Assembly (NCBI GenBank): GCA_002358905.1
Contig: DEPT01000017.1
Coordinates: forward strand, 20,669 to 84,668
Direction of reading: 5' to 3'
From: Akkermansiaceae bacterium UBA3385
GTDB taxonomy: Bacteria; Verrucomicrobiota; Verrucomicrobiia; Verrucomicrobiales; Akkermansiaceae
Length of the DNA stretch: 64,000 bases
Shown: positions 46,701 to 54,495 of the stretch, piece by piece
How the letters are laid out: each line of letters begins with the position of its first letter
Position numbering within the stretch: the stretch's first letter is position 1
Program-made: the position numbers and the translations under genes
Notes under the pieces: model-generated
The model's database searches: none
What the model saw: only the letters and a program-made list of their open reading frames with translations
What the model was told of the DNA's origin: nothing

Positions 46701-49562
46701 CGCAATCGTGCCTTCTGCGCCGGTCTTGATTGCTTCCAGCAGAGACGTATCATCCAACATCAGGGAATTGCCGTATGTCAACAATATGCTGGCACCACCA
46801 AGCGCAGCCCGGTCGGTATAGGTAAGTCTGTTTCCCGTGCCCTTGATGATGATATCACCGCCAATCTGGTTATTGACATTGGTGAGATGCACCGTGCCGC
46901 TGGACCATTCGTTGCCGATAACCAGGTCGTTATTTCCAACGAGTTTGAAGTTTACCGTCAGCGTTCCGGTGCCGCCGCCCAGATGCCACTCTCCATTATA
47001 GGCGGTCAATGAGGCATCACTCGTGCCGTAGCTCACATCTCCCCAGGCACCGATATAGAGACCATTGCTGATAGCTCCCCCCGTTAATTCTGTTGTCTGA
47101 TTAGCAGTAAGGGCAAATACACCTTTGGAATCGCTTGTTATGGAGTATAAGGCAGAATCCGGATTTGCACCGATTGCTGCCAGGAATCCCTTTTCGCCAA
47201 TGGTCCATTTATACCATGAATATGGGTTCGATACAGCAGTGGCGCTTGATGCATCTCCTACAACGAGACCACCTTCTTCAATATTAGCACCATACACATT
47301 CACCTGCCCCGTGACAGATAAAATACCGTTACCGGTTTTGATCAGGGAAATGGCGTTATATGCTTGACCATCCGGGTCATCAACGCTGATGTTGCCTTGC
47401 AATGTGGTAACGGCGGAAGAGGAAACATCCGCTACCATCTGGGCCGTCGTTTTTCCCGATGCCTTCAGGACAACATCACCTATCATTGAAGTGATTGCCT
47501 TACCGGCCATATTCTGGCGCATACCACCGGAAATTGCCTCAGCATCGGCATTGACCACCTGGTTGATGATAAATTTACCGCCATTCTCCACGGTGACATT
47601 CCCCTCCAGCAAGGCATGGTGCGAAAGCTGGAAAGCGGCTCCGCTTTTCACGGTTACATCAGAACCCTGCATGCTTGCATAATCCCAGTCATCGGGGACA
47701 TTGTAGTAGGAGTGCGGCGTGGGGGTGCCCTGCAGCACCAGCGTGCCGGCTTTCACGGTGTAGCCGCCGGCAATGTCGTGGTTGCCGGTCAGCGTCCAGG
47801 TGGCATTCTGGGCGGTATTGTTATAGACCACCGCCAGCTTGGCTGCACTGCCCGCGCCTTCATCCATGAAGCAGCCGTCAAAGGTGCCGGTGCCGGTATA
47901 GGTGAAAGTGGAAGTCTTGTTCGGGGTGACTCCATCCTGTGTGGTCATGTTGCCGATGCGGGCGCCCTTGCCGGAGCCATCCTGATTGATAACGCCCCAG
48001 GTGAGGTCATGGCCATTCAGATTCAGCAGACCACCGGCATTACCGAAGGTGAAGGTATCACCGGCTACGGAATTGGTCTTGAACTGACCGTCGCGCATGA
48101 GCACAATGCTGGCCACGCCGGCCTCCAGACGAATGGAAGATGCCGCATAACCGCCTTCACGGTCAAGACGGGTTTCGCCCAGGTTGCCCAGCGTGCAGCC
48201 CGTAATATTGCCCTCGTCATCCCGGACGACATTGTACACGGTGTTACCACCGCCCACACGCAGAACCGCATCGTTATTGCCGCTGCCGGCAATGGTCATG
48301 ATACCTTCACCCACCTTGCGCCATTCCTCATTTGCAGAGGCAGTCAGCTCCAGCGTTAAATCTGCGCCACCGTTGACAACAAAACCAGCACTGTTGAACG
48401 TGGAGGCGGCATCTTTCTCTGTGAGTTTCCAGCTGCCTTCATTGAAGGTCATGGCGCCGGCACCCATGTTCACGCTACCTTGTAATTCGATAGTCTGGGT
48501 ATTGACCGTGTCTGCGGTGGAGAAGGTAAGGCCGAGATGGTCCTTGACTGTATTGCCACTGCCGGCGCCGGTGTATTCCACACTCTGGCTACCCTGGGTA
48601 AGTGTTCCTTTACCCGTGGTGGCATCCTGGGCACCCCAGAGAATCTTTTCCGTACCAGTAAAACTGTTTACCTTGACTTCGTAGGAATCAATGAAGTTAT
48701 CGTAGGCCGTTGGATTGTGGCAGATGTAGATATCGCCCGTGTAGCCCGAGAAACTGTTACCGCCGGAGCAGAAGCCGACATGTACAAATTGATTGTTGGC
48801 ATCATCCCAGGCATACAAGGGGCTGCCGCTATCACCCGATGTCATGCTGATTTCCAGCGGGGGGCGTGTATCATTCGCCGTATCAAACTCCCGGTTGAAA
48901 ACTCGGTAAACCCAGGTTCCTGTGCCATTCTGGTTAAGAGTGGAGAGGTTGCACAAACCACCCAGTGGCGTACGTCCCGTTGTAATACCGCCATTGGTAT
49001 CCTTCGGGTCACCCTGGCCGGTGCGGTACAGCCAGGTTTCGTTCAGCTTCATGCTGTTACTCATGAAATAGTCGCTGCCGTAGGGCGTGTATGCTACTTC
49101 TGTGACAATTTTATTGAGTCGTTGAATACTCCAATCACTGGAGCCTACTCCGGCCTGACTGGCATAGCCAGTCGATGAATATGCTGCGCTATAATCGTTG
49201 CTCCGGGTAATGAAATACACATTACCTTCCTTACAGTGAGCCGCACTGGCAACGTATTGCGGAGAAATAAGCCCCGCGCCGCCACCGAAAGAACCGGCAT
49301 ATTCGGCACGGGTTGCATAGCTGTCCAGATTCGGCATCAGCGGAATAGTTGCATTGCTGAGTGGTGTTCCATCCTTGAACTGCACGGTAATATTGGTGGC
49401 ACCTGGGCGGAACAAGCCCATGTTGTAACCGAAGTCCAGGTAATACTGCAAATCATACCGGGCATCGACCAGACCTGCAGTTGCCGAGGGGGCAAACGTG
49501 GCAATCGCTGCCATGGCAGCGAGCAGGGCGCGGCGGAGGGAAAGATTCAGGTGGAGTTTCAT
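40749..49562 (-). CDS. Giant S6-type serine protease with autotransporter beta-strand repeats and PEP-CTERM tail
   Basis: From the ATG at 49562 the protein has 2937 residues and a signal peptide. Residues about 30-300 match peptidase family S6, the IgA-protease/SPATE type: MGLFRPGATNITVQFKDG, His109 in SAAHC, Asp143 in SSDWSI and Ser245 in SGDSGSPL. Some 2500 residues of beta-helix then follow, with many autotransporter-associated strand repeats such as GTLVLQGT and TVNGGSL. The end, VPEPATSTLSLLALSALAAR followed by RRRK, is a PEP-CTERM sorting signal. No outer-membrane barrel domain is present. It probably cleaves glycoproteins outside the cell. The start at 49646 lies in the -35 box and is rejected. 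Confidence 0.9.
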   Translation of the reverse strand: MKLHLNLSLRRALLAAMAAIATFAPSATAGLVDARYDLQYYLDFGYNMGLFRPGATNITVQFKDGTPLSNATIPLMPNLDSYATRAEYAGSFGGGAGLISPQYVASAAHCKEGNVYFITRSNDYSAAYSSTGYASQAGVGSSDWSIQRLNKIVTEVAYTPYGSDYFMSNSMKLNETWLYRTGQGDPKDTNGGITTGRTPLGGLCNLSTLNQNGTGTWVYRVFNREFDTANDTRPPLEISMTSGDSGSPLYAWDDANNQFVHVGFCSGGNSFSGYTGDIYICHNPTAYDNFIDSYEVKVNSFTGTEKILWGAQDATTGKGTLTQGSQSVEYTGAGSGNTVKDHLGLTFSTADTVNTQTIELQGSVNMGAGAMTFNEGSWKLTEKDAASTFNSAGFVVNGGADLTLELTASANEEWRKVGEGIMTIAGSGNNDAVLRVGGGNTVYNVVRDDEGNITGCTLGNLGETRLDREGGYAASSIRLEAGVASIVLMRDGQFKTNSVAGDTFTFGNAGGLLNLNGHDLTWGVINQDGSGKGARIGNMTTQDGVTPNKTSTFTYTGTGTFDGCFMDEGAGSAAKLAVVYNNTAQNATWTLTGNHDIAGGYTVKAGTLVLQGTPTPHSYYNVPDDWDYASMQGSDVTVKSGAAFQLSHHALLEGNVTVENGGKFIINQVVNADAEAISGGMRQNMAGKAITSMIGDVVLKASGKTTAQMVADVSSSAVTTLQGNISVDDPDGQAYNAISLIKTGNGILSVTGQVNVYGANIEEGGLVVGDASSATAVSNPYSWYKWTIGEKGFLAAIGANPDSALYSITSDSKGVFALTANQTTELTGGAISNGLYIGAWGDVSYGTSDASLTAYNGEWHLGGGTGTLTVNFKLVGNNDLVIGNEWSSGTVHLTNVNNQIGGDIIIKGTGNRLTYTDRAALGGASILLTYGNSLMLDDTSLLEAIKTGAEGTIALRARDGEQFNLDLSSNDRASLSIGADGDYTYTGNLSVKDTYRFGGSGNLTVDTALDGTKNMIIDGQGTTGSSVTFAREDAYTGSITAGGGLNLSTPNSRGDIGIHVGHGEALASVASIELQQGATLYMDGQSMEVRNLTAQSGSAISNNGENAALLVLNVSEGESTSIADGVLHDQQNSAALHIVKSGTGTLTMGTNASWAGGMTISQGTVVAALSGTAYINAAGGIGNAASVITLEKEGTLQLAIGKTCGEDRGKLGSTLLPQTVLGTGTIVISSGGEVLFSNQSKSFDGTIQLKDNTRLYVGDLRGDIGYDPISNLKALAGSTIVVEAGSQAKVTNTHRWGKQAAISTTANFTISGSGYAGASNWNILASRLTAGALAIDNNSTVYGNITLAGDAMISSSSAGTLEYYSPMGGLIPGDTSSYPNNATYGFREHLGGNIRGLILGEGKTLSIGGNESMTITADSANTYGNLVIANGNGHNSDQFALRLNGGKAVSQTSTALGKGHVTLSDGLILRLAGTGTANQSDVEYTYANNINAGDGSTIQSYNITNKLTGTISAAGTLNLTTANGGVLKLMGGISGSGTVNITEASDVTLGGNQAFSGAITAGNGANLTLTSGSALTGAATITGTDSFTLNLEGTTDYTIGQISVTGENSALTLHFDFTGVPTAEDNTTWSTLNSSVSATTTTIALDLNMFNDISKGNYTLITSAGTGAYQLTDTMNGRLNLVTDASGSLVLVVDADNRLYWRTDGASNLWNTTDANWYSDYAAGKTTFTANANIMLDMSGVETDNSASARETIQLNDSLELGTMAAQHAAYEINGNGAITGTSLTVGNKGDLKLSSTGNKTFTGGVRVNDAKLEISGGNLTAEVTAENGASFSYSGGTLTGNLSMADASATIRNATLAGNIHATGNGTLALQSIKMSGNRDFEFSTGKIASNNNVTMTGTFTYADGMDALQVNGMSISGGGVTSTSALNVNTLSMNSAAITLTHNGGSTTDFGTITGNGSLYKDSAGNLNLKNAELYEFTLKGNGTTTISGTVTASQYFRIGKETVTLLNGANVTAPQLRLGDMGSGQPSTVSIEQGATLTISGSTDADSTGNSLLLAHWGSSSSTLKLNGGTLNALNTQMLMGWDSGGRFEALSGTANLKGIRFSSQRGNADSFLLGTATTGDARVNLGSGGISGIGSNDTVNLGNGTIGALADFAISGSKAVNLIGTSTGTTFDTAGHTITVNSALAGGGNLIKTGEGTLLLAGSGTDFSGNITVNGGSLAINAVGKSMLESASSVLINNGTLDLSHLNLSDSANSIQIGAGQTFTFSENASINFGNISANTEYQIFNFSGGLVEGWHDLTAENIIIGGVKLSDMGRTQYTLGMNGYFSYIMLGERVLVWNGGSDSTNWTQTDSILTWTNESSEDTAFANFDNVVFNSDADLTLDGDIHVKDITLAEGVTLKTDGHLVVHGEMNLADGYSWKFSGDTTLSFTEAELKSAGKIVVGEGATLVMTDKATTQNNTSTAFHKVSGAGDVELNLAMDNGIGFDLSGVTGDITVTTGRLQVNTSTFNEASTIRLASANSQLVFNGNCELKNDVILDANTTIHANSSYAGTISGDFLGEEKKLTKAGGGSLTLSGRTTLKTLETHGGKVIIDSTSAYIEMVDGAMSDTAGGSLEVAQNAVLNISGDVWSRNNTGINLNSGAVLALLGHNVAVINTGESTASVKATTSNGQKYALNQANYEIRNARVVYTGSEDATLSNKLTNVTLENSISNAAAPVMEDGAESTFYAGSTLTVTNAGNTLNGVIAMGGDINLHNLQNATSLNLLEIAAGRTISAYVGSQLDEKSTITVTKTAQLGSASVLNASLTLADGATLEMDAFQTEPVILTGTLTFAGQVELGKNLLAAVNALSGRDELVLFTGLSDVIMPTVTAGELESPQVLANSVFSNVQNENLYVNYQVIGNVGSLMVVHVPEPATSTLSLLALSALAARRRRK

Positions 49563-49616
49563 GGTTTTTGAAAGAGGGAAGAGGAACGGTTGTAAAGGAT
49601 TTTGTACAACTCTTCC

Positions 49617-49646
49617 ACTATACCAAAATGACCTCTTGTGCGTCAA
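49617..49646 (-). promoter_or_regulatory. Promoter of the giant PEP-CTERM protease gene
   Basis: On the minus strand TTGACG (49641-49646) is followed after 18 bp by TATAGT (49617-49622). The leader is about 50 nt. Confidence 0.65.
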
Positions 49647-49814
49647 GGATGAAACTCTGTTGCAGCTCTCTTTTTTCTTCCGTTTGTAAGCCTGGTGGTA
49701 ACAAGCTGAAAATTCTGCGTGGTTATGGCGTATTTCAGGGGTGAGGATGAGACAGAAACGGCTTGCGTTGCGGTGGGTTTCTGGTAAGCTTTTCTAACAA
49801 TCAGCGACACAGGT

Positions 49815-50843
49815 ATGAGATTAATTCTTTTGTTATTGATGATAGTCAGCGTGGCGTGGGGAGGAGACTTCTTTCCTGCGTGGCGGGGGCTGCATGTGGA
49901 TGTGTCCCGGCATTTTTTTGAGCCAGCGGTGCTCAAGCAATTCATGAACCGCATGGCAGAGCTGCGTTATAACCGCCTGCATCTGCACCTGACGGATGGC
50001 CCGGGGTGGCGTCTGGAAATTAAACGGTATCCTCGACTTACTTCGGTAGGCGCCTGGCGCAAACGTCTGTTTGCCGGTGAATGGAATTGGCGCGACCACG
50101 AGGTGGGGCACCATTTTCCGGAATTATATGGTGGTTTTTACACGCAGGAGGAGATGAAGGAACTTATTGCCTATGGTGCGGAACGGGGTGTTATGCTGGT
50201 GCCGGAGATTGATATGCCCGGGCATGCGTATGCCTGCCTGGTGGCGTATCCGGAGCTGGCGCTGGAGCCGCCCCCCGGGTGCAAGTTGGGGCGCGATGTG
50301 CTGGCGGTGGAAAAGCCGGAGGTAAAACGCTTTGTCCGCGAGGTTCTGGATGAGGTGATGAGCCTTTTCCCGCCTGGGACTCCCATACACCTGGGAGGTG
50401 ATGAAGTGGAGGAAACCATGCTGAGCCATGAACAGCAACGCGTGTTTATGCAGGAGATGGTGGATTATGTGCGGGAACGTGGCTACCCCGCCATCACCTG
50501 GGATGAAGCCGCATGCAATGGGGTGCGCGGGCAGTGGGTGATGCTGTGGCGCTCAGAAAAGGTGGAGGAAGTGCTGGCTCTTGGTCTGCCTGTTATTTTA
50601 TGCCCGAACTCTCATTTCTATTTTGATTATCCGCAGGATCATGATGCCGAGAGCCCGGATGCCCCGGTGATAACCGTGGATAAGGTGCGTGCGTACCGCC
50701 TTCCAGATTCGCCGCTGGTTCTGGGAGTGCAGGGAAATGTGTGGACGGAAGGTATCCGCACGCCGGAACGTTTGTTCGAGATGACCTTCCCCCGTGCCCG
50801 GGCTCTGTCTGAAAAATTCCGTCCGCTGAATCAGGGCTCGTAA
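49815..50843 (+). CDS. Secreted glycoside hydrolase family 20 (beta-hexosaminidase-like)
   Basis: The 342-residue protein has a signal peptide cut near residue 16 (VAWG). The GH20 barrel carries the substrate-assisted catalytic pair Asp196-Glu197 in HLGGDEVEE. It also has the early motifs YNRLHLHLTDGPGWR and VPEIDMPGHA. It should remove terminal GlcNAc or GalNAc from host glycans. It is shorter than usual because no separate N-terminal GH20b domain is visible between signal peptide and barrel. Its last 13 nt overlap the convergent exbD gene. Confidence 0.92.
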   Translation: MRLILLLLMIVSVAWGGDFFPAWRGLHVDVSRHFFEPAVLKQFMNRMAELRYNRLHLHLTDGPGWRLEIKRYPRLTSVGAWRKRLFAGEWNWRDHEVGHHFPELYGGFYTQEEMKELIAYGAERGVMLVPEIDMPGHAYACLVAYPELALEPPPGCKLGRDVLAVEKPEVKRFVREVLDEVMSLFPPGTPIHLGGDEVEETMLSHEQQRVFMQEMVDYVRERGYPAITWDEAACNGVRGQWVMLWRSEKVEEVLALGLPVILCPNSHFYFDYPQDHDAESPDAPVITVDKVRAYRLPDSPLVLGVQGNVWTEGIRTPERLFEMTFPRARALSEKFRPLNQGS

Positions 50844-51247
50844 TCAATACGCACAGGAACTTGTTCCACGTTGAGCCCAGCCGCTGTGAGGGTGTCGAGC
50901 ACTTCGATGAATCTTGCCATGGAGGAACCACCGGCGGCTGAAACCTGAATGGTGGCGTCCGGATTCTGTCGAAGAACTTCCCGGACGTCTGTCACGAGTT
51001 GTTCGGCTGGAACAAGCTTGCCATTGAAGGCGATGCGGCCGTCCTCTGCTACTTCCAGCAGAATGCTGTTGCGGTCGCCCTGGGTGCCGGCCAGGTGATG
51101 GGTTTGAGGCACATCCAGCTTCAGTATGTTTACCTGGCGTTTGAACTCAGTGTGAACGATGAAGAAGATGAGCAGAATGGTGAGGATATCGAGCATGGGC
51201 ACAATGGGAATTCCTTGTTGCCCGAATTTGCGTTCGTAGAGCTTCAT
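50831..51247 (-). CDS. exbD: ExbD/TolR-family biopolymer transport protein
   Basis: From the ATG at 51247 the protein has 138 residues: one transmembrane helix with the essential Asp20 (VPMLDILTILLIFF) and a periplasmic domain of about 100 residues. The longer start overlaps exbB and is rejected. It forms the proton-driven motor with ExbB. It begins 10 nt after the exbB stop and ends inside the last codons of the convergent GH20 gene. Confidence 0.9.
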   Translation of the reverse strand: MKLYERKFGQQGIPIVPMLDILTILLIFFIVHTEFKRQVNILKLDVPQTHHLAGTQGDRNSILLEVAEDGRIAFNGKLVPAEQLVTDVREVLRQNPDATIQVSAAGGSSMARFIEVLDTLTAAGLNVEQVPVRIDYEP

Positions 51248-51257
51248 GTCTGGCGAA

Positions 51258-51839
51258 TCAATCGTTGTGTTTGGCGAGCAGGTCGGTGAAGCAGAGGTTG
51301 ATCCGTGCGGAGCGGCGCTCCAGGGCACGTTCGAAACAGCTCAGCGCAATGGTGCCGGGTACGGCGATGGCCAGCCCGAAGATAGTGGTGTACAGGGCTT
51401 TCGAGATGCCGAGGGAAATGCCGTCCTGCGCTTCCGGTGAGCCGAATACACCGAAGATGTCCACAAGCCCCCAGGCGGTGCCGAGAATGCCGAGCATGGG
51501 TGCAATGGTGGTGATGATACTGATGGTGGCAAGCCCGGCGCGCTGGCGGTCGATGATGCGGCGGAGCCGTGATTCCACCTGCAGCTCCAGCATTGGGCTC
51601 GGTTCCTGGGAATCGAGGAAGCTGAGGACCTGCGCCAGTTCATCATTCGGGAAGTTTTTTACTACTGATGCGGTGGAGCGTAAGCCTGCCGCTGCAAGTT
51701 CGAGTGTTTCCAGACTTTTGTGCCTTCTGGAGAAGAGCAGGTGGTAGAGGATGGCTGCCAGCATAATGACTGAGCAGGCCAGCAGCGGGTAACCGAAGGG
51801 ATGGCAGGCGGCAAAGAATTGGTTTATGGTATCGAGCAT
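51258..51839 (-). CDS. exbB: ExbB/TolQ/MotA-family proton channel
   Basis: The 193-residue protein has three transmembrane helices (near 15-36, 105-130 and 145-165) with the family motif TIAPMLGILGTAWGLVDIF. Residue ISKALYTTIFGLAIAVPGT marks the third helix. It forms the channel for ExbD and TonB. It is the middle gene of tonB-exbB-exbD, 18 nt after tonB. Confidence 0.92.
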   Translation of the reverse strand: MLDTINQFFAACHPFGYPLLACSVIMLAAILYHLLFSRRHKSLETLELAAAGLRSTASVVKNFPNDELAQVLSFLDSQEPSPMLELQVESRLRRIIDRQRAGLATISIITTIAPMLGILGTAWGLVDIFGVFGSPEAQDGISLGISKALYTTIFGLAIAVPGTIALSCFERALERRSARINLCFTDLLAKHND

Positions 51840-51857
51840 AACGGTTCTGTGGGTGGG

Positions 51858-53060
51858 TTAATCAAAGTTGAATTCGAAGATGAGTTCCATGAGCTCGCCT
51901 ATGACCTCTGCCTGCACTTCCGGCGGCATGGGGGGCAGGGCGGCTTTGCGGATGGCCTTGAAGGTGAAAGATTGCTGGCTGATGCTGGCTCCGGTGCGTT
52001 TGATGAGCGCCATGCTGTCTATCTGCCCGCGTTTGGTAATTCGCAGACTGATAGTAATTTTGCCCGGGATGATATCACCACGGTGTTCATCACACGCGAT
52101 GTACCAGAAATGCGCTACGCGTCGGTAGACCAGTGCCTCGTATGCTCCGCGTGGGGTGGCTGCCACGTTCAGCGCTGCGCCACGTCCCAGAACAAAGCGG
52201 CCTGTGCTCCGGCTCCGGCGTTCATGGGTCCGGAAACCGGGTTTCTGCGCCCATTCTGCCAGGCTGGGGTCATAGAACACCCGCGGGGGGCGTGGTTGCA
52301 GTGGTGCTGTGCTGCTTTCCCCGGTTCCGTCGGTAACTCCCTTGCGGGCTGCGTGTTGCTCCTGCTCCTGCGGTGGCGTCTGCGTGTTTTTCTGCTGCAG
52401 TTTGAGCTGCCCGCTTACATCTTCTGAAAGAGTAAGGGATTTAGTGGCATCCACCATGATTTCTTCTGCATCTTTTCCTTGCGCTTCCGGGGTATCTGTG
52501 CCGTTTTTCTGCCCATCGGCCGGGGAAGCGGTCAAGGGGCTGGGGGACAGGGGCTCTTGTGGTACAGGGGGCAGGGGCACAGGTGGAGGAGCGGGCCTGT
52601 TTCTGCCTTCGTATTCCAGCTCTCCTTCCTGTCTGTCCTGGTCAAAGGTGACCACTTCGTTCTTTTCTTTGCCTTGCTGGGCGGGGGCGTGGGCATCGCT
52701 GGCAAGGTCACGGGCGTCGGGTGCACTTGACTCGCGGGTGCTGTGTCTGCCTTCATAATCCGGTTGGTCGGGCAGAGACTGGGGTGCGTCTGCACTTGTT
52801 TTGGCAAAGGGCTTTTCTTCTGCTGGCGTTTCTGCCTTTTGAGCGGCTGCTGCCTGTTGTTTTTTCTGCTCGTCCGCCTTTTTTCGGTCTGCAGTACGCA
52901 CTACCTGCACGGCGCGCGGCTTACGGGAAGCTTGTGCCCGCTTCACTTTTTTCTGCCCGGGCATCAGCAGAATGAGAATGCCCAGAATCATGTGCAGCAG
53001 GATTGAGAGCGCCACACTAAGTAGCACCCGCGAAAAACGATTCTGCTGCACTCCATTCAC
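51858..53060 (-). CDS. tonB: TonB energy transducer
   Basis: The 400-residue protein has an N-terminal anchor helix (LLSVALSILLHMILGILILLM), in which the His resembles the functional histidine of TonB. A long Pro-, Glu- and Gln-rich spacer (about 45-270) spans the periplasm. The C-terminal domain (about 310-400) has the TonB beta-alpha-beta pattern GKITISLRITKRGQID. It should couple the ExbBD proton motor to outer-membrane receptors. It is followed by exbB and exbD and is divergent from the ferritin gene. Confidence 0.9.
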   Translation of the reverse strand: MNGVQQNRFSRVLLSVALSILLHMILGILILLMPGQKKVKRAQASRKPRAVQVVRTADRKKADEQKKQQAAAAQKAETPAEEKPFAKTSADAPQSLPDQPDYEGRHSTRESSAPDARDLASDAHAPAQQGKEKNEVVTFDQDRQEGELEYEGRNRPAPPPVPLPPVPQEPLSPSPLTASPADGQKNGTDTPEAQGKDAEEIMVDATKSLTLSEDVSGQLKLQQKNTQTPPQEQEQHAARKGVTDGTGESSTAPLQPRPPRVFYDPSLAEWAQKPGFRTHERRSRSTGRFVLGRGAALNVAATPRGAYEALVYRRVAHFWYIACDEHRGDIIPGKITISLRITKRGQIDSMALIKRTGASISQQSFTFKAIRKAALPPMPPEVQAEVIGELMELIFEFNFD

Positions 53061-53196
53061 TACTCTGCCAGTGTGCCACGGCAGACTGTTTTGTGCAAGC
53101 CTTCGTCATGTCACCATAATCTCCGTAAGAGCTTTTGCTAATTGGGAGACTAACAGTGATACCGCTGAAGCAGGGGAGGGGGTATGATTCCTGTAT

Positions 53197-53697
53197 ATGA
53201 ACCCGATTATTGTTGATGCCGTCAATCGCCAGATTCGTCTGGAATTTGAATCCGCTTTTCTGTATCTGGCTTTTTCCGGCAACTTGCGCCAGTATGGGCT
53301 GCCTGGCATGGGGCACTGGATGCGCGAGCAATACCGCGAGGAATGCGGTCATGCCCTGCGCTTTGTTTCACATCTGGAGAATCGCCGCGCCCGTGTGGTG
53401 ATTCCCAGTGTTTCAGCCCCTGAATACAACTGGGAAACTCCGTTGGACTTGTTCCGCATGGCGCTGGAACACGAACGCCGGATTACCGCTTCCATTCACG
53501 ATTTGCTTACCCTTTGCCGGGAGGAAAAAGAATACGCTACGCAGTGCCTCCTGTTTGAGTATGTGAAGGAGCAGGTGGAGGAGGAGTTGCAGGTGGAGGA
53601 AATTGTGGACATCATGACGCTGTGCGGATCGCGTATTGATGAACTGCTGAGCCTGGATCAGAAACTTGCCGCGCGCTCGACCCAGGTGTGGGAATAA
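53197..53697 (+). CDS. Ferritin-like iron storage protein
   Basis: The 166-residue four-helix protein matches bacterial non-heme ferritin. Diiron ligands line up as Glu16, Glu49 and His52 (REECGHALRF), a glutamate near 91-93 and the Gln126/Glu129 region (KEQVEEELQVEE). It stores iron in a 24-subunit cage if the family rule holds. It is divergent from tonB. A TATGAT box at 53183-53188 lies 8 nt before the ATG. No Fur box was seen by eye. Confidence 0.9.
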   Translation: MNPIIVDAVNRQIRLEFESAFLYLAFSGNLRQYGLPGMGHWMREQYREECGHALRFVSHLENRRARVVIPSVSAPEYNWETPLDLFRMALEHERRITASIHDLLTLCREEKEYATQCLLFEYVKEQVEEELQVEEIVDIMTLCGSRIDELLSLDQKLAARSTQVWE

Positions 53698-53706
53698 GGG
53701 AAAATG

Positions 53707-53740
53707 CAAAAGCCTCCGTTCCGAAATCGGAACGGAGGCT
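53707..53740 (-). terminator. lptB-operon terminator
   Basis: The arms AGCCTCCGTTCCGA (53711-53724) and TCGGAACGGAGGCT (53727-53740) pair perfectly and are followed on the minus strand by TTTTGC. Confidence 0.75.
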
Positions 53741-53761
53741 GGGAAGGTGCACCTGCCGGGC

Positions 53762-54493
53762 TTACATCTTGAACTGCTCGCCCAGGTAAATCTTGCGCGT
53801 CTTCGGGTCGTTGGCAATTTCTTCTGCATTGCCTTCCTTAATCACCTTACCCTCGAATAGAATATAGGCGCGGTCCACAATGCCGAGAGTTTCTCGTACG
53901 TTGTGGTCGGTGATGAGAATGGAAAGCCCGTCTGTTTCGCGCAGGGAAGCTACAATGTGCTGAATATCCTGCACGGCAATGGGGTCCACACCGGCAAAGG
54001 GTTCATCGAGCATGAGCAGTTTGGGGTTGGCGGCCAGTGCTCGCGCGATGGTCAGACGACGCTTTTCGCCACCGGAAAGCTGGATGGACTGGCTCTTGCG
54101 GAGACGCGTGATGTTGAAACGCTCCAGAAGCTCATCGCATTTCTCCTTCTTTTCCTTGCGGGTGAGATCTGCGCGGGTTTCGAGAATGGCCATCAGGTTC
54201 TCGTTGACTGTGAGTTTGCGGAAGATGGATTCTTCCTGCGGCAGGTAACCCATGCCCAGGCGGGCACGCAGGTGCATGGGTAACCCGGACACGTCCTTAC
54301 CGCAGAAATCCACGGTGCCGGTATCGGGACGCACCAGACCGGCCACCATGTAGAATGAGGTGGTCTTGCCTGCGCCGTTGGGGCCGAGCAGCCCCACGAT
54401 TTCACCGGCATGTACAGTGATGTTGACATTGCTCACCACCTGGCGTTCGCCGTAGGATTTGCAGAGTCCGTTAGCTTTGAGAAGGATTTCCAT
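53762..54493 (-). CDS. lptB: Lipopolysaccharide export ABC transporter ATPase LptB
   Basis: The 243-residue ATPase has the Walker A GPNGAGKTTS, the Q-loop LPQEESIFRKLTV, the signature LSGGEKRRLTIARAL and the Walker B LMLDEPFAGVDPIAV. The segment FAGVDPIAVQDIQ is characteristic of LptB. It powers extraction of LPS from the inner membrane with LptFG. It starts 2 nt after the lptA-like stop and ends the kdsA-lptCAB operon. Confidence 0.95.
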   Translation of the reverse strand: MEILLKANGLCKSYGERQVVSNVNITVHAGEIVGLLGPNGAGKTTSFYMVAGLVRPDTGTVDFCGKDVSGLPMHLRARLGMGYLPQEESIFRKLTVNENLMAILETRADLTRKEKKEKCDELLERFNITRLRKSQSIQLSGGEKRRLTIARALAANPKLLMLDEPFAGVDPIAVQDIQHIVASLRETDGLSILITDHNVRETLGIVDRAYILFEGKVIKEGNAEEIANDPKTRKIYLGEQFKM

Positions 54494-54495
54494 AA

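Noticed and set aside
40749..49562. Possible CRISPR array or tandem DNA repeat in the giant gene
   Set aside because: The repeated units are imperfect protein-level beta-strand repeats, with no constant repeat and unique spacers.
53061..53196. Fur box between tonB and ferritin
   Set aside because: No convincing 19-bp Fur-like palindrome was found by eye.
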